From NCBI GenBank assembly GCA_016919605.1, contig JACXTQ010000006.1, positions 1 through 12,996 on the forward strand: a stretch of DNA of 12,996 nt, written 5' to 3'. Both the position numbers and the translations under genes were made by a program. The notes under the pieces were generated by a model. That model had not been told where the DNA came from and ran no database searches. It saw nothing but the letters and a program-made list of their open reading frames with translations. The stretch's first letter is position 1. Every line of letters begins with the position of its first letter. This document shows positions 7,761 through 12,996 of this stretch, piece by piece. Source of the stretch: Methylovulum sp. (lineage in GTDB: Bacteria > Pseudomonadota > Gammaproteobacteria > Methylococcales > Methylomonadaceae).

Positions 7761-8852
7761 ATGGCACTGTATTGTGGAATCGTGGGTTTGCCCAACGTAG
7801 GCAAGTCAACCTTATTTAACGCCCTGACCCGCGCAAAAATCGCCGCCGAAAATTACCCCTTCTGCACGATAGACCCCAACGTCGGCGTTGTGCCCGTACC
7901 CGACCTTAGAATCGACAAACTGGCGGAAATCGTCAAGCCCGAACGCACCTTGCCTACCACCATTGAGTTTGTGGACATCGCAGGGCTGGTCGCCGGCGCT
8001 TCCAAAGGCGAAGGCTTAGGCAACAAATTTCTCGCCAACATCCGCGAAACCGATGCCATCGCCCATGTCGTGCGCTGTTTTCATGATGAAAACGTCGTCC
8101 ATGTTGCCGGCAAGGTAGACCCCATTTCCGATATAGAAACCATCAACACCGAACTGGCCTTGGCGGATATGGCCTCGGTGGAACGCGCCTTGTTGCGCGT
8201 CAGCAAAATGGCCAAATCAGGCAGCAAAGATGATGTGGCTAAAAAGAGCGTGTTGGAGCGGGTTTTAAAACAATTGGAAGCGGGCGAACCCGCCCGTGGT
8301 TTGAACTTGGACGCGGACGAAAAGGCTCTGATTCGGGATTTATGCCTAATGACCCTCAAACCCACCATGTATATCGCCAACGTCCAAGACGACGGTTTTG
8401 AGAACAACCCGCTGCTGGACAAGGTCGTAGCCTTAGCCGCCAAAGAAAACGCCCGTGTCGTGCCCATCTGCGCCGCCATAGAAGCCGAAATAGCTTTGCT
8501 TGAAGAAGACGAGCGCAAAGAATTCCTTGATGACTTAGGCCAAGAAGAACCTGGGCTTAACCGTGTTGTTAGGGCCGGTTATGAATTGTTGGACTTGGCG
8601 ACCTACTTTACCGCCGGTGTTAAAGAAGTGCGTGCGTGGACTATCCCGGTCGGCGCATCCGCCCCCCAAGCCGCAGGCGTAATCCACAGCGATTTTGAAA
8701 AAGGCTTTATCCGCGCCGAAGTCATTTCTTACCAGGATTTCGTCACTTACAAAGGCGAGCAGGGTGCAAAAGATGCCGGAAAATGGCGGTTAGAAGGCAA
8801 AGACTATGTTGTTAAAGATGGCGATGTCGTGCATTTTAGATTTAATGTTTGA
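7761..8852 (+). CDS. ychF: Redox-regulated ATPase YchF (Obg/OLA1 family)
   Basis: At 363 residues this is the standard YchF length. The P-loop is GLPNVGKST (9-17), the switch II motif is DIAGLV (72-77), and the G4 position reads NVQD (about 207), where family members have N-x-x-E instead of the canonical NKxD. That deviation is why YchF prefers ATP over GTP. The C-terminal TGS domain (about 280-363) starts at TYFTAGVKEVRAWTI and ends with VKDGDVVHFRFNV. It is a cytoplasmic, ribosome-associated P-loop ATPase implicated in stress and translation. In many gammaproteobacteria ychF follows pth; here it does not. No clear Shine-Dalgarno precedes the ATG, but the start matches the family N-terminus. 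The stop codon lies inside the -35 box of the tRNA promoter. Confidence 0.97.
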   Translation: MALYCGIVGLPNVGKSTLFNALTRAKIAAENYPFCTIDPNVGVVPVPDLRIDKLAEIVKPERTLPTTIEFVDIAGLVAGASKGEGLGNKFLANIRETDAIAHVVRCFHDENVVHVAGKVDPISDIETINTELALADMASVERALLRVSKMAKSGSKDDVAKKSVLERVLKQLEAGEPARGLNLDADEKALIRDLCLMTLKPTMYIANVQDDGFENNPLLDKVVALAAKENARVVPICAAIEAEIALLEEDERKEFLDDLGQEEPGLNRVVRAGYELLDLATYFTAGVKEVRAWTIPVGASAPQAAGVIHSDFEKGFIRAEVISYQDFVTYKGEQGAKDAGKWRLEGKDYVVKDGDVVHFRFNV

Positions 8853-8877
8853 CAGGCATAAACTAACTATATAAAAT
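8849..8877 (+). promoter_or_regulatory. strong sigma-70 promoter for tRNA-Met
   Basis: TTGACA (8849-8854, perfect), a 17-base spacer, then TAAAAT (8872-8877, 5 of 6). The predicted start near 8884 gives a leader of about 25 bases before the mature tRNA 5' end. The ychF stop codon TGA (8850-8852) lies within the -35 hexamer, so the promoter begins inside the preceding gene. Confidence 0.8.
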
Positions 8878-8908
8878 AATCGGCTCTTTCAGCGATTCCT
8901 CGCAAGAC

Positions 8909-8985
8909 GGCGATATAGCTCAGTTGGTTAGAGCACGGGATTCATAACCCCGGGGTCGGTGGTTCAAATCCACCTATCGCCACCA
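8909..8985 (+). tRNA. tRNA-Met (anticodon CAT), CCA encoded
   Basis: The 77 bases fold as a cloverleaf. The acceptor GGCGATA pairs with TATCGCC, the D stem GCTC pairs with GAGC, the anticodon loop is TTCATAA, the variable loop is GGGTC, and the T arm is GGTGG TTCAAAT CCACC. The discriminator A and CCA are encoded. The CAT anticodon fits elongator tRNA-Met. A lysidine-modified tRNA-Ile2 has the same gene-level anticodon and is the main alternative. The first acceptor pair is a G-C Watson-Crick pair, so it is not the bacterial initiator. The innermost anticodon-stem pair is an A31-C39 mismatch. Confidence 0.9.
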
Positions 8986-8999
8986 ATCAAATAAAGGCA

Positions 9000-9022
9000 T
9001 TACATGAAAATGTAGGTTTTTT
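9000..9022 (+). terminator. candidate terminator for the tRNA
   Basis: TACAT (9001-9005) and ATGTA (9010-9014) pair around a GAAA tetraloop, extended by a T-G wobble at 9000/9015. After GG comes a run of six T (9017-9022). The stem is short and AT-rich, but the tetraloop, T-run and position 15 bases after the tRNA end fit intrinsic termination. The T-run also belongs to the inverted-repeat end proposed at 9012. Confidence 0.4.
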
Positions 9023-9183
9023 ACGCCAGTAAGAAAAAATGTCGCAATTTTGTCGCAGTTCAAAATAAAACGCGGCAACAAACCACAATAAGGCCGCAAC
9101 ACTTGCCGATTTCAGGCATAAAAAAACGCCATTAAAGACGCGTCTGTTTCCCTCCCCCGTCACTAGGCGGCGACAAAACCTAC
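9012..9183. repeat. possible remnant element with inverted terminal repeats at the hsdR breakpoint
   Basis: The left end, GTAGGTTTTTTACGCC (9012-9027), matches the complement of the right end, GGCGACAAAACCTAC (9169-9183): both read GTAGGTTTT, then two or three bases, then CGCC. The right end stops exactly at the last base before hsdR homology resumes (9184). The roughly 140 bases between encode nothing I can identify. I see no target-site duplication, and the left flank is tRNA-proximal DNA rather than the rest of hsdR. It could be a small insertion remnant, a recombination scar or coincidence. Confidence 0.3.
9041..9101. repeat. phased short direct repeats (GTCGCA / GCNGCAACA)
   Basis: GTCGCA occurs at 9041 and 9052, then GCGGCAACA at 9072 and GCCGCAACA at 9093 (8 of 9 identical). 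Start-to-start spacings are 11, 20 and 21 bases, close to whole helical turns. The cluster sits between the tRNA gene and the hsdR remnant, where arm-type integrase sites of an integrated element would be expected. That role is an inference; no integrase gene is in the window. Confidence 0.35.
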
Positions 9184-10461
9184 GATAGCACCACGTTCTG
9201 GATCGTCGTCGTGCCAATCTGGGTGGAGGGCGATAATGGCGTTATACAAATGCACACAAATTTCCCGGCTCATCGCTACGATCATGGCTTTACCGGATTG
9301 CGCTTGGCTACGCTCCTCAAAATGGGCGATTAGGTCGGCGGCAATTTGCTGGATGCGCGGTTCAGCCCCGACCACTTGCTCAAGCGTCGTCCATTTGCTT
9401 TTCAGGCGGGCTTGCTGGTCGTCTTCCTCATCTTCCGCCAATTCATCAACTTCTGCGTCAATGTCCGCCAAGGCATCTTCTTTCAAACCGAGCTTGGCAA
9501 GGCGGGATTCAAAGTAAATCGCCACCGTCGCGCCATCCTCGCGGGCTTGCTGCATGTCGTAAATGTCGATGTAATCCCCGAACACGGCGCGGGTGTCGCG
9601 GTCTTCGGAGGACACGGGCGTGCCGGTAAAGGCGACAAAAGTGGCATTAGGCAGTGCGTCACGCAAATGCTGGGCATAGCCGACTTGGTAGACCATACGC
9701 GGTTCGGCGACCATTGCTACCGATGGGTTTATCGTTGTAGTTGTGTCCGAATAATCCAAGGTATCTTGTCGGTTAACGCTACCTACTGTGCGGGTTGCCC
9801 TTATTTTCGCGGCAAAACCGTATTGGGTGCGGTGCGCTTCATCGGCAATCACGACAATGTTTTGGCGGTCAGACAACATGGGGAAACTGTCTTCATCTTC
9901 CCCTGGCATGAATTTTTGGATAGTGGCAAAGACAATACCGCCAGAAGGCCGATTGGCTAACACGCGCCGTAAATCATGGCGGGTTTCGACTTGCACGGGT
10001 TGTTCGCGCAATAAATCCTGCGCCAAGGAAAATACCCCGAACAACTGCCCGTCCAAATCGTTGCGGTCGGTAATCACCACAATCGTCGGGTTTTCCATCT
10101 CCGGTTCGCGCATCACACGGGCGGCGAAACAGGTCATGGTGATGCTCTTGCCTGAACCTTGGGTATGCCAGACCACGCCGCCTTTGTGCGAACCGCCAGG
10201 GCGCGAAGCCGCAATCACTTGGGCAATGGCAGTACGCACCGCGTGGAACTGATGATAGCCAGCAATTTTCTTAATCAACGTGCCATCATCTTCAAACAAC
10301 ACAAAAAAGCGCAGGAAATCTAACAGATAAACCGGAGCCAATACCCCACGCACCAAAGTTTCCAGCTCATTAAACTGCCCTGTTATACTGGAAGACATCG
10401 GGGATTTGCTCTTTATAGGTTTGCAGTTGGTCAAACGCTTTCCAAATATCGGCGTTCTCAT
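9163..10461 (-). pseudogene. hsdR: type I restriction subunit HsdR, middle fragment (helicase core, 3' end lost)
   Basis: The open frame is 432 codons, but HsdR-like sequence begins only around 10380 (GQFNELETLVRGVL). Upstream codons in this frame are the out-of-frame reading of the N-terminal part. Helicase motifs are clear: Walker A HTQGSGKS (99-106), DEAH (207-210) in VVIADEAHRTQYG, and motif III FTGTPV (278-283). The second RecA-like domain begins (KAMIVAMSREICVHLYNAI). Homology ends at RGAI; the frame then reads VGFVAA and stops. Full HsdR proteins are about 1000 residues and continue through motifs V and VI and a helical domain that docks on the methylase; all of that is missing. The product cannot be a working translocase. 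The breakpoint at 9183/9184 coincides with the possible inverted-repeat end. Confidence 0.88.
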
Positions 10462-10939
10462 CAGCCGGATTTTTCAGCTCCAGCAACACCAGCGGCAAGC
10501 CGTTTAAAAATAAGATAATGTCAGGGCGGCGGGAATATTTTGCCCCTTTGATGGCGAACTGGTTGATTGCCAGCCATTCATTCGCCGCCACATCGGCAAA
10601 ATCCACCAGCCGGACAAAATCGCCGCGTGTTTCGCCGTCTTGTTGATACTCAACAGGCACGCCGTTGACCAATAAGCGGTGGAAATGACGGTTTGCCGAA
10701 AGCAACACAGGCGTGTCCAGATTCAACACCTGTTGCAACGCATCTTCACGCGCGACCAATGGCACCAAGGGATTCAGGCGATTGATTGCGGTGTGTAAAC
10801 GCTCAACCAACACCACCTGGGCATAATGGCTACGTTCAGGTGCGACACCATCAACGGCAATGTCCGGGCCATAAATAGCGGTATAGCCAACATCCGCCAG
10901 CCAGCTTAGGGTTTCTTGTTCCAGTTGGTCTTCGGTCAT
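10370..10939 (-). pseudogene. hsdR: type I restriction subunit HsdR, N-terminal fragment (nuclease domain)
   Basis: These 189 codons begin with the family-typical MTEDQLEQETLSWLADVGY and carry the PD-(D/E)xK nuclease core: Asp140 in RRPDIILF, and Glu154-Leu-Lys156 in LVLLELKNP. The Q-x-x-x-Y element follows in QLQTYKEQ. The frame reads YKEQIPDVFQYN, then RAV and stop. The continuation resumes in another frame at GQFNELETLV. Intact relatives have roughly 35-40 residues between these points, recalled from the family rather than aligned, so a deletion of about 100 bases that also shifts frame lies at about 10378-10384. The ATG is 6 bases after the antitoxin stop, so the gene was the distal cistron of this operon. 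The N-terminal nuclease fragment alone could still be translated, but restriction needs the ATP-driven motor. Confidence 0.88.
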
Positions 10940-10945
10940 AAGTGG

Positions 10946-11257
10946 TTACACCAGATGCACTTCTAACTTTTTACCGACCGCAGCGGCATATTTACGCAAG
11001 GTGTCGATGGAGGGGGAATGTTTGCCGGACACCAATGCACTTTCCAGACGCGCCACCGCCGACGCCTTAGTCCCCATGCGTTCGGCGACTTGCGCTTGGG
11101 TTAATCCGGCAGCGTGTCTGGCGTTGAGGATTTCATCAAGTATCGTAAATTCCTCACGCTCCAAGCGCTGGTATTCAGCGTACACCACCGGGTCGGCTAA
11201 CATGGCGTTAACCATTTCTTCGTGGGTCAGCATTGGGGTGGTAGGGTCAGTGTTCAT
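10946..11257 (-). CDS. XRE-family antitoxin (HigA-like)
   Basis: The 103-residue protein has a helical N-terminus (LTHEEMVNAMLADPVVYAEYQRLEREEF) and a Cro/C1-type helix-turn-helix from about 42 to 95: ILNARHAAGLTQAQVAERMG, then TKASAVARLESA as recognition helix, then SPSIDTLRKYAAAVGKKLEV. Antitoxins of this type bind the partner RNase and repress the operon. The start is supported by a GAGG ribosome site about 8 bases upstream. The ATG overlaps the toxin frame by 11 bases, the usual toxin-first higBA order with coupled translation. The gene appears intact although its partner is broken. The likely operator is the palindrome at 11585-11600. Confidence 0.9.
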   Translation of the reverse strand: MNTDPTTPMLTHEEMVNAMLADPVVYAEYQRLEREEFTILDEILNARHAAGLTQAQVAERMGTKASAVARLESALVSGKHSPSIDTLRKYAAAVGKKLEVHLV

Positions 11258-11575
11258 GTTTCACCTCGTTCATGCGATTTTGGGCAATTTTTAGTTCATG
11301 TGCTGGTGTTTTTTGCGTTTTTTTAACAAAACTATGCAGCATCACAATCCGGCGACCGACTAAAGTACAGTAGAAAATCCGTGCAATACCTTCTGAGCCT
11401 TTAAGCCGTAATTCAAACAAACCATCACCTAAAGCTTTGGTATGTGGCTCGCCTAAGTTTGCACCATACTGCATCATTCGCGCTGATAAGCCGATATAAC
11501 GGGCTTGTAACGTTTTTGGCAGGGCAAATAGTCGGTTTGAACGTCTGCGCTGTAGTAAGTAATGGTGTAGTTCAT
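11247..11575 (-). pseudogene. HigB/Gp49-type (RelE superfamily) toxin, frameshifted
   Basis: From ATG 11575 the frame encodes MNYTITYYSADVQTD and then runs out of frame to a stop. The second frame, one base off, encodes FALPKTLQARYIGLSARMMQYG and continues through GDGLFELRLKGSEGIARIFYCTLVGRRIVML to the stop at 11247. The two halves join as one typical Gp49-like toxin if a single base is restored at about 11530/11531, giving 109 residues, the usual family length. The core FELRLKG and ARIFYC strands and the FVKKTQKTP segment, which supplies RNase-active basic residues in relatives, are intact. A 76-residue product could start at the internal Met at 11477, but it would lack the N-terminal strand and helix. 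Either a real inactivating deletion or a base-calling error; the sequence alone cannot decide. Confidence 0.85.
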
Positions 11576-11612
11576 GGAATCATTGTAACAAATTTGTTAC
11601 TTTCTGGAATCA
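11575..11612 (-). promoter_or_regulatory. toxin-antitoxin operator: 16-bp palindrome flanked by direct repeats
   Basis: GTAACAAATTTGTTAC (11585-11600) is a perfect palindrome, 9 bases upstream of the toxin ATG. TGGAATCA occurs on both sides, at 11575-11582 and 11605-11612, exactly 30 bases apart. On the minus strand a candidate -10, TACAAT (11587-11582), overlaps the palindrome, so a bound repressor would block it. The best -35 at 16 bp (TTCCAG) is weak. If this -10 is used, the start site falls at the toxin ATG itself, giving an almost leaderless message. XRE antitoxins commonly repress through such palindromes. Confidence 0.65.
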
Positions 11613-11629
11613 ATAAACCTTTGGTCTTT

Positions 11630-11643
11630 TAGGTAACTACCTA
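11630..11643. other. short inverted repeat TAGGTA-AC-TACCTA
   Basis: Perfect 6-bp arms around a 2-base spacer lie in the gap between fic and the toxin gene, 30 bases beyond the operator palindrome. It may be a second regulator site. The spacing is too tight for a hairpin terminator, and no T-run follows. Confidence 0.3.
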
Positions 11644-11692
11644 GCTGTTTCACCAGCGTTTTCCCCGTCATCTTGGTAGAACTGTGCTTCGA

Positions 11693-12625
11693 TCAGTCAA
11701 TCACTTCCCAGTAGCCACCCTTAGCCGACCCAACCCGCCGCAAGCGCTTTTCCTGTTGCAACTTTTGTAAATTCCGCTCAATCGAGCGTTCGGTCACGCC
11801 AATGGCTAAAGCCAGTTCTGGAATGGTCATCTGCGAATTTTCACGGATTAGTACAAGCATTTTTCCCGACACTTTCCCCGATGTTTTTAGCGACACGTCG
11901 GTCATGGCATCATGCAAAGCTTGCAACATAAATTCAATAAACGGCGTGGAATCTGCCAAGGCTTGGTAGTAGGCAGCTTGCCGCAGCCTAATGACCGATT
12001 CGACGGGCAAATACGCCAACACAGGTTGCCACTGGCTTAAAATTAAGGTTTGCCATAAACGCCCCATCCGACCATTACCATCGGCAAACGGATGGATAAA
12101 CTCAAATTCATAATGGAACACGCAACTGGCAATCAATGGATGTACCACTGCCGAAGCCAGCCACGCCAACAAATCCGCCATCAAGGCATCCACCCGACTG
12201 GCGGGCGGAGCCATGTGGACTAACTGTTGTTGGTTATAAATGCCGACACCGCCATAACGGAAACAGCCCGCATCATCCACTAAGCCCGCCATCAGCAAAG
12301 CGTGTGCCGCCAATAAATCCGCCGTGATGTGCGCTTGCCAGTGCGGCAATTGCTCATAAGCGGCAAAGGCGTTACGCACTTCTTGTATTTCACGCGGCAA
12401 ACCCAACACCCGTTTGCCTTCCAATACGGCGGTGACTTGTTCAACGCTCAGGCTGTTATTCTCAATAGCCAGCGATGCCTGAATCGTTCGGATGCGATGG
12501 TTGCGCCGTAACTGCGGCGACATAGCATTACCGTCTGCAACTTCCCAACGGGTCAGCAGCTCGACAATGTCCGCCACTTGCTGGAGTATCCTTGGCGTGA
12601 TGGTGTAAGGCGGTTGATAGCTCAT
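11693..12625 (-). CDS. Fic-family protein (predicted AMPylase) with C-terminal winged helix
   Basis: The 310 residues carry the full Fic active-site motif HPFADGNGRMGR (178-189), with catalytic His178 and the anion-binding GNGR. An N-terminal SLAIEN segment (51-56) fits the inhibitory-helix motif (S/T)xxxE(G/N), in which the Glu blocks productive ATP binding, so this is a class II, self-inhibited Fic. The flap region YGGVGIYNQQQLVHMAPPA lies at 124-142. Residues about 253-305 form a winged helix (MTIPELALAIGVTERSIERNLQKL), typical of the Fic-wHTH proteins found inside type I restriction loci. The biochemical expectation is transfer of AMP to a protein hydroxyl; the target is unknown. The ATG overlaps the preceding stop as ATGA, and its own ribosome site is poor, so translation is probably coupled. 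It appears intact, unlike the toxin and hsdR genes. Confidence 0.92.
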   Translation of the reverse strand: MSYQPPYTITPRILQQVADIVELLTRWEVADGNAMSPQLRRNHRIRTIQASLAIENNSLSVEQVTAVLEGKRVLGLPREIQEVRNAFAAYEQLPHWQAHITADLLAAHALLMAGLVDDAGCFRYGGVGIYNQQQLVHMAPPASRVDALMADLLAWLASAVVHPLIASCVFHYEFEFIHPFADGNGRMGRLWQTLILSQWQPVLAYLPVESVIRLRQAAYYQALADSTPFIEFMLQALHDAMTDVSLKTSGKVSGKMLVLIRENSQMTIPELALAIGVTERSIERNLQKLQQEKRLRRVGSAKGGYWEVID

Positions 12626-12813
12626 TGTGGCGATGCACCAGACGGTTTTTTATCTGGGTTTGGCTCAGGTGCAGCCGCATCATTCACCAATTGCCCGTTT
12701 AAAGAATACCAATTGGTAATGCCCAGTTCACGGTTACGCGCTTGTGCTTCCCGGACGGCTATATTGCCAATGTGGAGAATCTTGGCTGACCAGCGTTCAT
12801 TTTTGCCCGACAT
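12622..12813 (-). CDS. Small hypothetical protein, 63 aa, coupled to fic
   Basis: The product begins MSGKNERWSAKILHIGNIAV, then a helical, charged stretch, then NRELGITNWYSLNGQLV (about 27-43), then a Pro/Ala/Lys-rich tail. The segment resembles a NRxLGIxNxYSxNG pattern I associate with small uncharacterised proteins, but I cannot name a family or function. The start is well supported: AAGGA lies 8 bases before the ATG. Its TGA overlaps the fic ATG (ATGA, 12622-12625), so the two are likely co-translated, and a functional link to Fic is inferred from this. It has no signal peptide, membrane segment or DNA-binding motif that I can see. Confidence 0.7.
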   Translation of the reverse strand: MSGKNERWSAKILHIGNIAVREAQARNRELGITNWYSLNGQLVNDAAAPEPNPDKKPSGASPQ

Positions 12814-12878
12814 AACTCCATTCCTTAATGCGTAATGTGTAAAAACATGGCTATTGCCTTTATCTGCTTATTTCAGAA

Positions 12879-12996
12879 TTAAAAATTTGCCGCGCAATCT
12901 GATGGATTTTCAAAAAATTTATAGTGTTTTGCTTGCGGCAAGGCTTTAGCTTCTGATTGATCAATACCTTCTCCAAACAGCAAAGATGACGCGCCA
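12879..12996 (-). CDS. possible C-terminal end of an unidentified gene (runs off right edge)
   Basis: From the right edge a frame of 38 codons ends in TAA at 12881-12879, with protein-like sequence such as LPQAKHYKFFENPSDCAANF. A second minus-strand frame is also open here, so this choice is weak. By position, an hsdS, hsdM or other island gene would be expected upstream of the small-gene/fic pair, but I recognise no such domain in this short tail. The 65 bases to the next gene hold only its ribosome site. Confidence 0.3.
   Translation of the reverse strand, partial: GASSLLFGEGIDQSEAKALPQAKHYKFFENPSDCAANF

Noticed and set aside
8081..8518. 145-codon minus-strand ORF
   Set aside because: Antisense to ychF, a highly conserved gene; composition (Ser/Ala-rich) is typical of a shadow frame.
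9136..9145. perfect palindrome AGACGCGTCT
   Set aside because: No loop for a hairpin, no T-run, no second copy and no gene start beside it; ten bases can be palindromic by chance.
8987..9217. 76-codon minus-strand ORF between the tRNA and hsdR remnant
   Set aside because: It spans the proposed junction, is rich in Arg/Trp/Phe with no recognisable domain, has no ribosome site, and overlaps the 3' end of the hsdR frame.
9346..9960. 204-codon plus-strand ORF
   Set aside because: It is antisense to the well-conserved helicase core of hsdR; the minus strand explains the sequence.
1..12996. CRISPR array, rRNA, intact transposase or integrase
   Set aside because: No regularly spaced long repeats, no rRNA-like segments, and no frame with transposase or recombinase motifs on either strand.

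Overview
The window looks like chromosomal DNA of a gammaproteobacterium. That rests on the family character of the housekeeping proteins: MaeB-type malic enzyme, MscK/MscM-like channel, AlaC-type transaminase, YchF, and a CCA-encoding tRNA-Met. Placement finer than class (for example a methanotroph relative) would be guesswork.

Positions 1-8985 are a core-like region of intact genes. On the minus strand are the 5' part of a malic enzyme gene (1-931, running off the left edge) and a 207-residue lipoprotein gene (1034-1657). A divergent promoter region separates these from a large MscS-superfamily mechanosensitive channel gene (about 1872-5279, plus). Then come an AlaC-like aminotransferase (5445-6629, plus), a 67-residue lipoprotein (6739-6942, plus), an EVE-domain protein (6973-7431, minus), the ATPase YchF (7761-8852, plus) and a tRNA with a CAT anticodon (8909-8985, plus). 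The tRNA has a near-consensus promoter whose -35 box contains the ychF stop codon.

Positions 8986-12996 are accessory DNA, and every recognisable gene there is on the minus strand. In transcription order: the possible 3' tail of an unidentified gene entering from the right edge, a 63-residue small protein, a Fic-family AMPylase-like protein whose start overlaps the small gene's stop by ATGA, a HigB/Gp49-type toxin gene broken by an apparent one-base deletion, its intact XRE antitoxin, and a type I restriction subunit (hsdR). The hsdR gene is broken twice: an internal deletion with frameshift near 10380, and loss of its 3' end at 9183/9184. Fic proteins and toxin-antitoxin pairs are known companions of hsdM/hsdS/hsdR loci, so I read this as the decaying downstream half of a type I restriction island beside a tRNA gene. 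No integrase, hsdM or hsdS is visible.

The best signals are at decay junctions and regulatory sites. A perfect 16-bp palindrome, flanked by 8-bp direct repeats exactly 30 bp apart, sits at the head of the toxin-antitoxin operon. About 170 bp with inverted-repeat-like ends (9012-9183) terminates exactly where hsdR homology stops. Four related short repeats at near-helical spacing lie between the tRNA and the hsdR remnant. I see no convincing previously undescribed multi-gene system.
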